Origin: Caulobacteraceae bacterium
GTDB taxonomy: Bacteria > Pseudomonadota > Alphaproteobacteria > Caulobacterales > Aquidulcibacteraceae
DNA length: 64,000 nt
Assembly: GCA_016703335.1 (NCBI GenBank)
Contig: JADJCG010000019.1
Coordinates: 14,024 to 78,023 of the forward strand
Direction of reading: 5' to 3'
The position numbers were made by a program, and so were the translations under genes. A model generated the notes under the pieces. It made no database searches and was not told where the DNA came from. It saw only the letters and a list, made by a program, of their open reading frames with translations. This document shows positions 37,317 through 47,429 of the stretch, piece by piece (position 1 is the stretch's first letter; each line of letters begins with the position of its first letter).

Positions 37317-38554
37317 ATGACCGCCGCCATCACCCACGCCGATTGGCTGAAAGCGCCAGAAACCCAAAAGCTGCTCGCGGCGCTTGAGGCTGCGCGCGCT
37401 GGCGGCTCGCGTTTCGTCGGCGGCTGCGTGCGCAACACGTTGATCGGCGCGCCCGTCGATGACCTCGACATCGCCCGCAACTCACGCCGCAAGAAACCAT
37501 CGCCGTCGCCACCAAAGCCGGCTTCGCCGCGCACCCGACTGGCATCGAACACGGCACCATTACCGTCGTCGTCAATCACAAGCCGTTCGAGATCACCACG
37601 CTTCGCCGCGACGTTACCACCGACGGCCGCCGCGCCACCGTCGCCTTCACCCAGAGTTGGGAGGAGGACGCCCAGCGCCGCGACTTTCGCATGAACGCGC
37701 TCTACGCCGACGCCCAAGGCCAAATCCACGATCCCACCGGCGGCGGTCTCGACGACGCGCGCACCGGCCGCGTCATCTTCATCGGCGACGCCGCAACGCG
37801 CATCAAAGAAGATTACCTCCGCATCCTGCGCTTCTTCCGCTTCAACGCCTGGTACGCGCGCTCCGTGCTCGATCCGCAAGGCTTGCAAGCCTGCGCCGAT
37901 CACGTCGCTGGTCTCGACACGCTTTCCGTCGAGCGCATCTGGAAAGAAGTGAAGAAGCTCCTCGGCGCGCCCGATCCGCGCGCCGCGTGGGAGGGGATGA
38001 GCGCGATCGAAGTCCGCGCGCGAGCACTGCCCGAACTCAACAACACGCCGCGCCTGCGTGCGCTCATGGATCTCGAAGCCGATCTGATGTTGCCGGTCGA
38101 TGCAATGACCCGCATTGCCGCCGCGCTCGAAGATCAAGAAAGCGCCAAAGCACTTTCGCGTCGCCTCAAGCTCTCAAACGAAGAGCGCGACCGCCTCGTC
38201 GCCGCGCTCGGCGAAGACGTGAAAATCACCAGCTACATGTCGCTCCGCGAAATGCGCCGCGCGATCTATAAGCTTGGCAACGAAGCCTTCCGCGATCGCG
38301 TGATGCTGTCCTGGGCCGCCTCCGGCAACGACAAAGCCCAAGCCTGGCGCGCGCTCGTCGCGCACGCGATGATGTGGACGCCGCCAAAGCTCCCGCTCAC
38401 CGGCGACGAGATCATGGCCGCAGGCATACCAGCCGGACCAAAAGTCGGCCTCATCATGCGCGAAGTCGAAGACTGGTGGATCGACGCCGATTTTCCCGAC
38501 GACAAACTCAGCGTTATTGAGCGGCTGAAAGCTGTGGCGCAGGGGATGAGCTGA
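37317..38554 (+). CDS. cca: CCA-adding tRNA nucleotidyltransferase, one frame break
   Basis: An enzyme of about 412 residues that completes or repairs tRNA 3' CCA ends. The nucleotidyltransferase motif is FVGGCVRNTLIGAPVDDLDIA, with the two catalytic aspartates. The frame breaks near 37480; the next frame gives QLTPQETIAVATKAGFAAHP, FEITTLRRDV, RRDFRMNALYAD and DYLRILRFFRF. GTG at 37311 is an alternative start. The break in an indispensable gene argues for sequencing error. Confidence 0.93.
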
Positions 38555-38625
38555 TCTTCAGCAGTGTCATCAAAATTCCCGGCAAACAAAATTTCGATCA
38601 GCTTACCTGGAGCGAGCTTGGTCTG

Positions 38626-38817
38626 ATGATTGATGCGTTTCTCGACGGAGCGAACGCGGGATTTGCAGCCGAAGCGCTGAGCGAGTTTATTGCATGGGAT
38701 ATTTTCAACCCGCTGTTGCTCGAACTGCGTCGCGATATCATCGACAACATGCTCTTGCAGGCTGAGCCATCCCACCCATCAATGAGCCGTGGCTCAGGGC
38801 GTTGTCGGCGAAACTGA
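38626..38817 (+). CDS. Possible small hypothetical protein or gene remnant
   Basis: From the ATG the frame reads MIDAFLDGANAGFAAEALSE and continues acidic and amphipathic for 45 residues, which looks like real protein, then turns to a low-quality tail after LLQAEPSHP. The open frame also extends upstream without a good start codon to about 38560, just after cca. It may be a frame-broken gene. No family recognised. Confidence 0.3.
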   Translation: MIDAFLDGANAGFAAEALSEFIAWDIFNPLLLELRRDIIDNMLLQAEPSHPSMSRGSGRCRRN

Positions 38818-39942
38818 AGGCTGACGGTTACCCTTGAAGCGCGGCCACTCAAGCTTCCGCACCCACTTCCGCGCCGGCTCTTCGATCACAAGATACGCAA
38901 CCATCGACGCCGCGATACACACCGCAAACACACCAACGACCGCGACGACACGCAGCGCCAGATCGCTCGTCTCCGTCACGCCAAACTTCTCCAGCGCGTG
39001 AAACCAGACGATGTCGATCGGCAGGTGGATCATGTACAGCGCGTAGCTCGCCGCGCCCAAGAACACGAACACGCGCCCAGACATCGGCGCATCGACGCCG
39101 TGGCGCGACGTTTCCGCCAAACCATAAAGCAAGCCGGCAAGCCCAAACCACGTCAGGCCTTCCCACCAGCCGAGCGTCGTCACAGCGACGACCCAGCCCG
39201 CGCTCACAGCAACGATCGGCCAAGCCCAACTTTTCGGCGCCGTGTGCTCACGGCCAAACGCGTAGAGCGCAACCCCTAACAAGAACGACGGCAAGATCCG
39301 CAGCGCGCCGATCTGCGCCGTCATCTGCGAGAAATTCTGTCCTACACCCGGGAAGACGGCGCTAAGATTGTCGAGCGCCCAAAACGAAAACGAACAGAGC
39401 GCCAAAGCGCCAACCGCAAACGCGCCCGACCAACGCTTCGCCTTCAGCACCAGGCCAGCCACCAACGGGAAGAGGAGATACGCCAACCATTCAGCGCTGA
39501 TCTACCAGCTCGGGAAATTCCAACCGACGCTCGGCGTCGTGCCCCAAGCGTGAACCATGAAGAGGTGCGCCGGCAGATCGGAAAGCCGGAACGCATCCGG
39601 ATTGCTTTCGCCGACGCCAAGGATCGCTGCGCCCGCGAGCAGCACCAGCATCGCGCCCAGCGCTGCGAGGTGCATTGGGTAAACGCGCGCGATCCGGTTC
39701 TTCAAAAAGCCGCCATACCCAAACTGGCCGCCCTCGAACTGGCTCAGATAGACGTGCGCCAGGATGAAGCCCGAGAGGGTGAAGAAGAGATCGACCCCGA
39801 GGTAACCATCCGCGACCAGCCCAAACTGACCCATCCCAAGCCCCAGATGGTCCTTGAAATGGTACAAAAGCACCCAGAACGCCGCGATAAATCGCAGCGA
39901 AGTCAGTGGTTTGAGGTCTTGAGGATAGGCGAGTGAGGTCAT
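38794..39942 (-). pseudogene. Acyltransferase 3 (OafA type) interrupted by an in-frame amber codon
   Basis: A membrane O-acyltransferase of about 380 residues with ten or so helices. It opens LKPLTSLRFIAAFWVLLYHF, with the active-site histidine, and includes LGVDLFFTLSGFILAHVY and RIARVYPMHLAAL. At 39502-39504 the frame has TAG within WNFPSW-stop-ISAEWLAY, where the family has W-S-I-S-x-E; a single change from TCG explains it. Both halves are in the same frame, so this is a point nonsense change, not an indel. Such enzymes acylate sugars of surface polymers. Confidence 0.82.
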
Positions 39943-40048
39943 AACCACTCGCCCCACGCAAGAAAAAGGCCGGTGCTACGAGCGGCAAGTTCGACGCGCG
40001 GCTGTATGGCGCCTCCCGACACCGCACGACCTAGCGCAGGTTTGCGTT

Positions 40049-40517
40049 ATGGCGCTCCAGGAAGTTGCACGATCTCGGGCCATCTGGGCAGGAAAGGTCG
40101 CAGCGGTCTTCGTGTTTGCCGGCGGCGCTATTGGCGGTGCGGCAGTTGGTTTAGTGAGCGTCGTCGCAGCATCGCAGGTGCGCCGGAGCATTACCTGACG
40201 CTGGAGCTTTTTCTCAGTTGCCAGCCAGCATCGCGATGATGTCGCTCTTTGGGATCGCGTTTGGTTTCCCCGCTGCGGCTCTGACGGCTGCGGCCTACGT
40301 CATCGGCGTGAAAACCATGCGCCATCGCTGGCGCCTCACGGCCTTGGCGTTGGGGCGAGCGCGCTGTGGGGTGCCCTTTTCATTACTATGATCTCGTACA
40401 GTCGGCGCCGCCGGAAACTATTTCGGAATGTCGTTGTTCTTCGCGATCGCCGGCGGAGCAGCCACTCTCGGGTGCTTCTCGCTGCTCAAACGCTGGCGTC
40501 TCCAAGCGCCGGCTTAA
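40049..40517 (+). pseudogene. Small multi-helix membrane protein, several frame breaks
   Basis: Pieces in three frames line up as one protein of about 155 residues: MALQEVARSRAIWAGKVAAV with a first helix, then GAPEHYLTLELFLS, SIAMMSLFGIAFGFPAAAL as a second helix, SALWGALFITMISYS as a third, and a fourth with GNYFGMSLFFAIAGGAATLG, ending LLKRWRLQAPA. Breaks lie near 40185, 40225, 40355 and 40415. No family recognised. It is convergent with hemF. Confidence 0.5.
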
Positions 40518-41402
40518 CTAAGGCCACTTCGCCACCGGCGGCATCGAGCTCAGAATGCTCTCGACATTCCCGCCCGTCTTCAACCCGAACGTCGTGCCCC
40601 GATCGTAGAGCAGGTTGAACTCCACATAGCGCCCGCGCTGCACCAGCTGCTCTTCGCGATCCGCTTCGCTCCACGGCTGATGCATGCGCGCCTTCAGGAT
40701 CGGCAAATAGCCTTCTAAAAACGCGCGACCAATATCCTGCGTGAACGCGAAATCCTCATCCCACGTATCGCCGCTCGCGCCGCCGCTATTGTGATGATCG
40801 TAAAAGATGCCGCCAACGCCGCGCGGTTCGTTGCGATGCGGAAGCCAGAAATACTCGTCCGCCCATTTCTTGTAGGTCGGATAAAGGTCGTCGCCGTGCT
40901 TGTCGCACGCGGTTTGGTACGCAGCATGAAACGCCACCGCATCCGGCGTGCTTTCATCGCGATCTCGCGTCTGCGTTGGGTTGAGATCACCGCCACCACC
41001 GAACCACCATTCCGTCGTCGTGATGTGGCGCGTGTTCATGTGCGCGGCAGGGCAGTGCGGATTGCGCAGATGCGCGATCAGCGAAATGCCGCTCGCCCAA
41101 AAGCGCGGATCATCCGCCGCGCCGCGGACGTTCTTTGCGAACTCCGGCGAGAACTCGCCGTACACGGTCGAAACATGCACGCCGACCTTCTCGAAGAACC
41201 GCCCGCGCATCATGCCGGCGACGCCGCCGCCTTGATCGGCCACGCCATCGCCGCGCCGCCATGGCGTCTTCACGAACCGCCCGGGCTCTCCAGGATAAAG
41301 CCCCGCAGGCGCCTCATCTTCCAGCCGCTCGAACGCCGCGCAGATCTGATCTCGCAGCGTCTCGAACCAAACCTTCGCCCGCGCCTTACGCTCTTCGCTC
41401 AC
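40518..41402 (-). CDS. hemF: Oxygen-dependent coproporphyrinogen III oxidase
   Basis: A 294-residue HemF that converts coproporphyrinogen III to protoporphyrinogen IX in haem synthesis. Typical stretches are HMNTRHITTTEWWFGGGGDL, DEYFWLPHRNEPRGVGGIFYD and RGRYVEFNLLYDRGT. The GTG at 41402 is chosen because GGGAGAA stands six bases before it and it overlaps the trmL stop (GTGA); a TTG at 41417 is possible. Coupling to trmL is by position. Confidence 0.95.
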   Translation of the reverse strand: MSEERKARAKVWFETLRDQICAAFERLEDEAPAGLYPGEPGRFVKTPWRRGDGVADQGGGVAGMMRGRFFEKVGVHVSTVYGEFSPEFAKNVRGAADDPRFWASGISLIAHLRNPHCPAAHMNTRHITTTEWWFGGGGDLNPTQTRDRDESTPDAVAFHAAYQTACDKHGDDLYPTYKKWADEYFWLPHRNEPRGVGGIFYDHHNSGGASGDTWDEDFAFTQDIGRAFLEGYLPILKARMHQPWSEADREEQLVQRGRYVEFNLLYDRGTTFGLKTGGNVESILSSMPPVAKWP

Positions 41403-41863
41403 GTCAATTTCTCCCAAGCCCCGGTCTGCCGCATGGCCTCAGTCAGCACCACGGTTGCGGCGCTGATCACATTGAGCGAGCGCAAACCCAGCACCATCGG
41501 GACCCGAACGCTTGCCTGCGACGCAGCGTAAAGCTCGCCGGACGACCCGGCGCTCTCGCGCCCGAGCACCAACGTATCGCCTGTGGAAAACGAGAAGCTC
41601 TGGAAATTCACCGCGCCATCGGTTTCGACCAGCACTAAGCGCCCGTCATTCCGCTCCGGCATCGTTTGAAACGCGCTGAGGCTCGCATGGCGCACGACCT
41701 GCGCCTTATCGCCGTAATCGAGCGCCGCTCGTTTCATCGAGGCATCGGTAAGCGGAAATCCACACGGCTCGATCACGTCCAGCGCCACCCCGAGGCAGGC
41801 AGAGAGGCGAAGTGCCGCGCCGAGATTTTGCGGGATGTCAGGTTGATAGAGAGCGAGCCGCAC
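41399..41863 (-). CDS. trmL: tRNA (cytidine/uridine-34-2'-O)-methyltransferase
   Basis: A 154-residue SPOUT methyltransferase. The family start LALYQPDIPQNLGAALRL follows the GTG at 41863, with GGAGG upstream. The trefoil-knot SAM site is seen in LVLGRESAGSS, VRVPMVLGLRSLNVISAA, where the family has M-x-G-x-R-S-L-N. TrmL methylates the wobble base of leucine tRNAs. The stop overlaps hemF. Confidence 0.92.
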   Translation of the reverse strand: MRLALYQPDIPQNLGAALRLSACLGVALDVIEPCGFPLTDASMKRAALDYGDKAQVVRHASLSAFQTMPERNDGRLVLVETDGAVNFQSFSFSTGDTLVLGRESAGSSGELYAASQASVRVPMVLGLRSLNVISAATVVLTEAMRQTGAWEKLT

Positions 41864-41998
41864 GTTATGGCCTCCAACGCCGCTGAATCGGGGGTGAATC
41901 GGGGAGTCGATCGAGCGGCTGCGGCGACCCGCCACGCGCTCTAACGCACCGGACTAGCCTAGCTTCGTCGGCGAACCAAGGCCGGTAGATCAGCAGCT

Positions 41999-42550
41999 GT
42001 GGCTGAAGCAGCTCATAGCGCGCACTACGGTGACACCACCCGGCGCGACTTCATCTACATTGCGGGCGCATCGGTTGCGGCCGTTGGCGTCGCAGCGACG
42101 GTCTGGCCGTTCATCGATCAGATGAATCCCGCCGCCGACACGCGCGCGCTTTCGACGACGGAAGTCGATCTGACGGCGATCGTCGAAGGCCAGCAAATCA
42201 AAGCGATGTGGCAGGGCAAGCCGGTGTTCGTGCGTCACCGCACCGCCGACGAAATCGCCTCAGCTCAGCGAGATGACTACGCTAACCTGAAAGATCCGCA
42301 GCACGACGCTGATCGTCTCGTTCAAGAAGATGGCGCGCCGGGCAAGGCCGAATGGCTCATCCTGCAAGCGAGCTGCACGCACCTCGGTTGCATCCCGACG
42401 TTTGCCGAAGGCGCGTATCACGGCTGGTTCTGCCCGTGCCACGGCTCGGTCTACGACACGTCGGGACGTATTCGCAGCGGCCCAGCGCCGAAGAATCTCT
42501 TGGTGGCGCCGTACGTGTTCACCAACGATACCACCATTCGCATCGGCTAA
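41999..42550 (+). CDS. petA: Ubiquinol-cytochrome c reductase iron-sulfur subunit (Rieske)
   Basis: A 183-residue Rieske protein of the cytochrome bc1 complex. It has a Tat-type N-terminus (TTRRDFIYIAGASVAAVG) that stays as a membrane anchor, and the [2Fe-2S] motifs CTHLGC and CPCHGSVYD. It carries electrons from ubiquinol at the Qo site to cytochrome c1. The start is GTG 41999. petB follows 12 bases after the stop, then petC, as one operon. Confidence 0.95.
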   Translation: MAEAAHSAHYGDTTRRDFIYIAGASVAAVGVAATVWPFIDQMNPAADTRALSTTEVDLTAIVEGQQIKAMWQGKPVFVRHRTADEIASAQRDDYANLKDPQHDADRLVQEDGAPGKAEWLILQASCTHLGCIPTFAEGAYHGWFCPCHGSVYDTSGRIRSGPAPKNLLVAPYVFTNDTTIRIG

Positions 42551-42562
42551 GTTTGGAGCGCT

Positions 42563-44149
42563 ATGAGCGGACCTTCCACCTACGAGCCGAAATCCGGCAT
42601 CACGCGCTGGCTCGATCGGCGCCTGCCGATCATCCGATTGGCGCACGACAGCTTCGTCGCTTACCCGACGCCGCGTAACCTCAATTATTGGTGGACGTTC
42701 GGCGCGATGCTGAGCCTCTGCCTCATCGTGCAAATCGTCACCGGCATCGTGCTGGCCATGCACTACACGCCGCACGTCAGCCTCGCGTTCGCGAGCGTTG
42801 AGCGCATCAACCGCGACGTGCCGTTTGGCTGGCTCATCCAGAACATCCACTCGGTTGGCGCGTCGATGTTCTTCCTCGCCGTCTACATCCACATGTTCCG
42901 CGGCCTCTATTACGGCTCATACAAAGCCCCGCGCGAGCTGCTCTGGATATTGGGCTGCGTGATCTACTTGCTGATGATCGCGACCGGCTTCCTCGGTTAC
43001 ACGCTGCCTTGGGGCCAGATGAGCTTCTGGGGCGCCACCGTCATCACCAACCTGATCGGCGCGCTGCCACTGATCGGCGAGAGCATCAAGAATTGGCTGA
43101 TGGGCGGCTTCTCAGTCGACCAGCCGACGATCAATCGCTTCTTCTCGCTGCACTATCTGCTGCCGTTCGTGATCGCTGGCGTTGTCGGCCTCCACGTCTG
43201 GGCGTTGCACGAAGCAGGGCAGAACAACCCTGTCGGCATCGATGTGAAGTCGAAGACCGACACCGGTGCCGTTCACGCCGCACGCGACCATCAAGGATCT
43301 CTTCGCGACGACGCTCTTTGTGATCCTGTTCGCCGTGTTCGTGTTCTACATGCCGGACGCGCTTGGCCACGCCGACAACTACATCCCGGCCAACCCGCTG
43401 CAGACGCCGCCGGAAATCGTGCCCGAATGGTACATGCTGCCGTTCTACGCGATCCTGCGCGCGTTCGATTTCAACATCGGCCCGATCGATTCAAAGCTCG
43501 CCGGCGTCTTGGCGATGTTCGCCTCGATCGGCGTCCTGTTCATTCTGCCGTGGTTGGACACGTCACGCGTTCGCTCGATGCGCTATCGCCCGATCGCGCG
43601 TCAGTTCTTCATCATCTTCGCGGTCGTGTGCTTCGGCCTCGGCTGGTGCGGTGGTCAGAACCCGGGCCGCATCCTGTTGAAGGCCGGCCAGTTCTCCGCG
43701 ACGATGACGTGGGCCACGGGCGGCCAGGTTACCGAGCGCCCAGTGGAAGCTGCGAGCGAGTCCGAGTGGCAACAAGCTGCTGACGCCGCCATCGCCGAAA
43801 TGCGTTCGCAGGGCGCGTCGATGACCTCCGTCACCCGCCACGGCGCAACCAGCGGCGTCATCACCGGCGTCATTGGCGGCAGCACGCAAACGCGCGCGGT
43901 CGACGGCGACACATCAGAACTGCTCGAAGAGCACATCGCTGAAGTGAAGGCAGAGGTCGCTCAGGCGACGCCGTTCTTCACGATTGAGCGCAGCTCGCCG
44001 GCGCGCTTCACGGTGACGAACTTCTCGTTGCTGCTGACGATCTACTACTTCCTCTTCTTCCTTGTGATCTTGCCGATCCTCGGTCTGCGTGAGCGGCCCG
44101 AGCGCGTGCCGGATACGATCGCAAAGCCCGTCACGCAGGGGCATCGTAA
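42563..44149 (+). CDS. petB: Cytochrome b of the bc1 complex with an enlarged late loop, two frame breaks
   Basis: Eight helices are visible with the haem histidines in NIHSVGASMFFLAVYIHMF and SLHYLLPFVIAGVVGLHVWA, and the Qo motif PEWYMLPFYAIL. A one-base insertion near 43263 splits the gene; removing it joins SKTDT to VPFTPHATIKDLF. A second break near 44130 removes the stop; repair ends the protein at 44149, overlapping the petC ATG. Between GWCGGQNPG and the last helix (LLLTIYYFLFFLVILP) lie about 100 residues, where about 15-20 are usual. By family topology this loop faces the periplasm. Confidence 0.93.
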
Positions 44150-44994
44150 TGTTGCGCGTACTTTCCGCCGCTGCGGCGCTGACCGTCGCTGCCTTCGGCG
44201 TCGCCTGGGCGTCGTCTGAAGCAAAGCATCCCGAGGAGTATCGCTTCTCGTTCGAGAGCCCGACCGGCTCGTATGACATGGCGGCCGTTCAACGCGGCTT
44301 CCAGGTTTACAATCAGGTCTGCTCCAATTGTCACTCGATGGATCACCTGGCCTATCGCCACCTCGGCGAGGAGGGCGGCCCGTTCGCGCTCTACATGGTT
44401 CGCAACCATGAGACCGGAGAGATGGAGCCGCACGTCGGCCGTCCCGAGCATGGCGGCACGTTCGTCGAAGTGACGGACAACCCATACATCCGTGCGATCG
44501 CGTCGAGCCACATGATCACGGACATCGATCCGACCTCTGGTCAGCCGACCGACCGTCCGGGCCGCATCTCCGATCACTTCCGTCGCCCGTTCCCGAACGA
44601 GATCGCCGCGCGCGCCTCGAATGGTGGCGCAGCGCCGCCGGATCTTTCGGTCATCAACTCGGCCCGCCATGGCGGCGCGCGTTACGTGCGCTCGCTGCTG
44701 ATGGGCTTCACTGGCGAGAGCGAAGGCACGCTACACTACAACCCGTACTTCCCGGGTGGCCGTCTGGCGATGGCGCCGCCGCTCGCCGATGGCGCCGTGC
44801 CGTACGCCGATCCGGAAACGCCGCAGACGGTTGAGCAATACGCGACCGACGTGGCGACCTTCCTGCAATGGTCGGCCGATCCGCACATGGAAACGCGCAA
44901 GCGCATGGGCCTCGTCGTGCTGGCGTTCCTGATCGTGCTCGCTGGCTTACTCTACCTCTCGTACAAGCAAGTCTGGCGCGGCGAGAGCCACTAA
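44149..44994 (+). CDS. petC: Cytochrome c1
   Basis: A 281-residue cytochrome c1 that accepts electrons from the Rieske protein. Signal peptide ends at AWAS; haem attachment is CSNCH; the downstream segment with MAPPLADG holds the methionine ligand; a C-terminal helix anchors it (MGLVVLAFLIVLAGLLYLSY). The ATG overlaps the restored petB stop (TAATG). A strong terminator follows 22 bases after the stop. Confidence 0.95.
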   Translation: MLRVLSAAAALTVAAFGVAWASSEAKHPEEYRFSFESPTGSYDMAAVQRGFQVYNQVCSNCHSMDHLAYRHLGEEGGPFALYMVRNHETGEMEPHVGRPEHGGTFVEVTDNPYIRAIASSHMITDIDPTSGQPTDRPGRISDHFRRPFPNEIAARASNGGAAPPDLSVINSARHGGARYVRSLLMGFTGESEGTLHYNPYFPGGRLAMAPPLADGAVPYADPETPQTVEQYATDVATFLQWSADPHMETRKRMGLVVLAFLIVLAGLLYLSYKQVWRGESH

Positions 44995-45016
44995 GGCTCT
45001 CTACAAATTCAAACGG

Positions 45017-45049
45017 AAACGCCGGCCTCGCGCCGGCGTTTTTGTTTTT
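45017..45049 (+). terminator. Intrinsic terminator of petABC
   Basis: Arms aaacgccggc-type 45017-45026 and 45032-45041 form a 10-bp stem with a 5-base loop, followed by TTTGTTTTTG. It lies directly after petC. Confidence 0.92.
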
Positions 45050-45149
45050 GATCTCCATCGAGTCCTGAGCTTGTCGGCGTCCCAGTCGCCCTGCATCCGC
45101 GAGCACCGTCATCTGCATCTCCTGCCCAATGACAGGAGCAACTCGGACC

Positions 45150-46070
45150 ATGTCTGCCGAACGCGCGGGAAGGGGCGCGGCGATCGCCGCCGCTGCCGCA
45201 TACGCATTACTGTGGGGCGGCTCGACCGCGTATCTCTACGCCACGGGCGGGGACTGGAGCACCGGCGTCTTCGTCGCGCTCATCTTCGGGGTTGGCCTTG
45301 GCGGCATCGCTTGGCTGCTGACACGCGGCGCCAACGCGCCGCGCATTGAAGTGAAGCGCCCTGCGCTCGAGAGCGGTTCGATCATCGTCTATCTCACGCT
45401 CTACGCCGTGCTCTTCCTCGGCTTCGGGATGACGTGGGCGCGCGAAGTTCTGCCCGAGGGACAACAGCAAGAGCTGCTTGTGCTCGCACTAAAGCTTGGC
45501 GTTCATATCGTGCTGCCTGCGATCTTGCTGGTGCTGCTCGGCGCCAAGCTCGCGCCCATCGCGCAGCTCGGGCTCAGCGGCCGCAAATTTTGGCGCACTT
45601 TGATAGTGCTTGGGCTCATCATACTGGCGCTCGTTTGCGTCATCACGCCGAGCCTCAAGCTCCTCTCGGCCATCCCCCCGACGTTCGACACCATGATCTG
45701 GGCCGTGCCGCTCGGTTTCATTTGGATCACGCTTGAAGCTGGCGCTTGCGAAGAATTTCTCTTCCGCGGCGTTCTGCAAACGCGGCTCACGGCGTGGTTC
45801 AATTCCGCTTGGGCGGGCGTGATTGTCACGTCGCTTATCTTCGGCCTCGCGCACACGCCTGGTCTTTTCATGCGAGGCGGTCCTGGCGTCGATGGTTGGA
45901 GCACAGATCCGCTCCAAGTCGTCGCCCACACCATCGCCGTGCTCTCACCGATCGGACTCACCTTCGGCTTGATCTACGCGCGCACGAAGTCGCTGCTGTT
46001 GGTGATCCTGCTGCACGGCCTCGTCGACGTACTGCCGAACCTCGCCGAGTTCGTTGGGATTTGGCGGTAA
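45150..46070 (+). CDS. CPBP family intramembrane metalloprotease
   Basis: A 306-residue membrane protein of the CPBP/ABI (CAAX protease-like) family with about eight helices. The catalytic motifs are EEFLFRGVLQTRL (EExxxR), the histidine of FGLAHTPG, and HGLVD near the end. The substrate is unknown. I chose ATG 45150 with AGGAG upstream; an in-frame ATG at 45129 lacks a ribosome site. Confidence 0.88.
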   Translation: MSAERAGRGAAIAAAAAYALLWGGSTAYLYATGGDWSTGVFVALIFGVGLGGIAWLLTRGANAPRIEVKRPALESGSIIVYLTLYAVLFLGFGMTWAREVLPEGQQQELLVLALKLGVHIVLPAILLVLLGAKLAPIAQLGLSGRKFWRTLIVLGLIILALVCVITPSLKLLSAIPPTFDTMIWAVPLGFIWITLEAGACEEFLFRGVLQTRLTAWFNSAWAGVIVTSLIFGLAHTPGLFMRGGPGVDGWSTDPLQVVAHTIAVLSPIGLTFGLIYARTKSLLLVILLHGLVDVLPNLAEFVGIWR

Positions 46071-46074
46071 CGAA

Positions 46075-46109
46075 AAAGGGCGCGACTGCTGTCGCACCCT
46101 TTGAACTTT
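46075..46109 (+). terminator. Intrinsic terminator after the CPBP gene
   Basis: A 12-bp stem with one mismatch (46075-46086 and 46091-46102) and a 4-base loop, followed by GAACTTTT. It may serve both the CPBP gene and the convergent SleB-type gene. Confidence 0.65.
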
Positions 46110-46128
46110 TCAGATCTGCAACTGATCG

Positions 46129-47086
46129 TTACGGTGCGCTGGCGCTGCCGACGGGCGAGATCGTGTCCACCGGCGACGGCGTCACCACCGGTCCGCCATT
46201 GATCGTCGGCGCGGCTGCGGCGTTCACATCCGTCGCGCCTTGGCTTGGCAGGTCCTGACGCGCAGCGCTCACCGGTGCGTATTGGATCACGCCATTGACG
46301 CGGCCCGCGCGCGGACCACGACGCTGCGCTGCCGCCTGCCGGCGTTCGCCGCCGCCGGGCAGAGCTTGCGCCAGGAATTGCGAGACGTTGATCAAAGCCG
46401 GCGTGTCGCGAATGCCTGGATCGGGCACGTCAGCGTAGAAGATGTGCTGACCCAGCGTTTGCCGGCCTTGGCCAATGCGCGCCCAGCGCGGACGCACGCC
46501 CGCGTGTGATAAAGAGAGCGCCACTCGTCGGATCGACGGATTGTCCACTCAGCACTTCACGCGAAACGCGCTCAGCGACGAGCCATTCCGGATCGGTCGC
46601 GACACTCGAAGGATCGCGCGCCAAGTTTTGCACGATGCGACGGTTCGGGTCGTTGCGATTCCATACGGAGAATTGCTTCGGCGATAGGATGACCGTCGAG
46701 AGATCTTCGCCGAAGCGCGGACCAATGCGGTTGACCATCACGTGCGCGACGGCGCGCATGCCGCCTTCGCCTTCGCTGCGCGCTTCTCCCCAAACAGTGG
46801 CAGCGAGCAAGCGCACTTCATCTTCGTTGACCGCGACGAAAGTCGGGGTCTCAGTTGACAGCGTGTTTCCCGAAGGTTCCGTCGGAACGAATCCGATGAT
46901 TGACCGTTCACCGCTCACAACAGCGGCGAGCGCGTCCGGATAAAGGGCGAAGTTCATCGCCGCAGCGAGAACGAGAACACCGCCCGCGCCGAAGGCGTGC
47001 AGCGAATGTTTGATCGAGTACGCCTTTGCGCGTCCGCGTGAAGTCTTCTTGCTCGAGCGTGTAAGCCCGATCCAGCGAGCGGCCAT
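46129..47086 (-). CDS. SleB-like cell wall hydrolase, one frame break
   Basis: A protein of about 319 residues: basic N-terminus, one membrane helix (about 30-50), then a Hydrolase_2 (SleB/CwlJ) domain with LLAATVWGEARSEGEGGMRAV containing the catalytic glutamate and VMVNRIGPRFG. The frame breaks near 46505; the next frame continues YHTRACVRPRWARIGQG and ends with a proline- and alanine-rich tail. SleB-type enzymes cleave peptidoglycan as lytic transglycosylases; non-sporeformers use them in wall turnover. Confidence 0.88.
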
Positions 47087-47429
47087 CGTGGTCTCTCTAC
47101 AGCGCGCGGCGCGCTCTCACGCGCCGTGGTTGAAAAATCATGTTGGTGTGGACCCGCTCGCAGCACGTGCGGACACAAGGCGTGTTCTACTTGCTCACAA
47201 GGCGAGAATTGGGCGCTGCGCTGGCGAATACAGTCAAAAAACCCGCCATTTCCTTGCTTTTCTGTTAGAACCAGCCGTTCGACATAGGCTGACAAGCATT
47301 GTTCCTTACGAGACGTACAGGAGCGCGCGTCTTTGCTTGAGCGAAGGCGTCTCATTTCTAGAGCACGCTAACGCGCCGCGGCGGTGCAGCTAATTGCGTA
47401 TGGTTCGCAACAAGCGTAGAGCCGCTGCG
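47087..47429. other. Divergent intergenic region upstream of SleB-type and lipoprotein genes
   Basis: About 340 bases without a supported gene. A run of A (47232-47238) and a T-rich patch near 47252-47268 could belong to promoters. A GC-rich inverted repeat, gcgcgcggcgcgc, lies at 47101-47113. No exact EcfG promoter was found. A short in-frame stretch before 47430 begins at ATG 47400 and could extend the lipoprotein. Confidence 0.4.
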
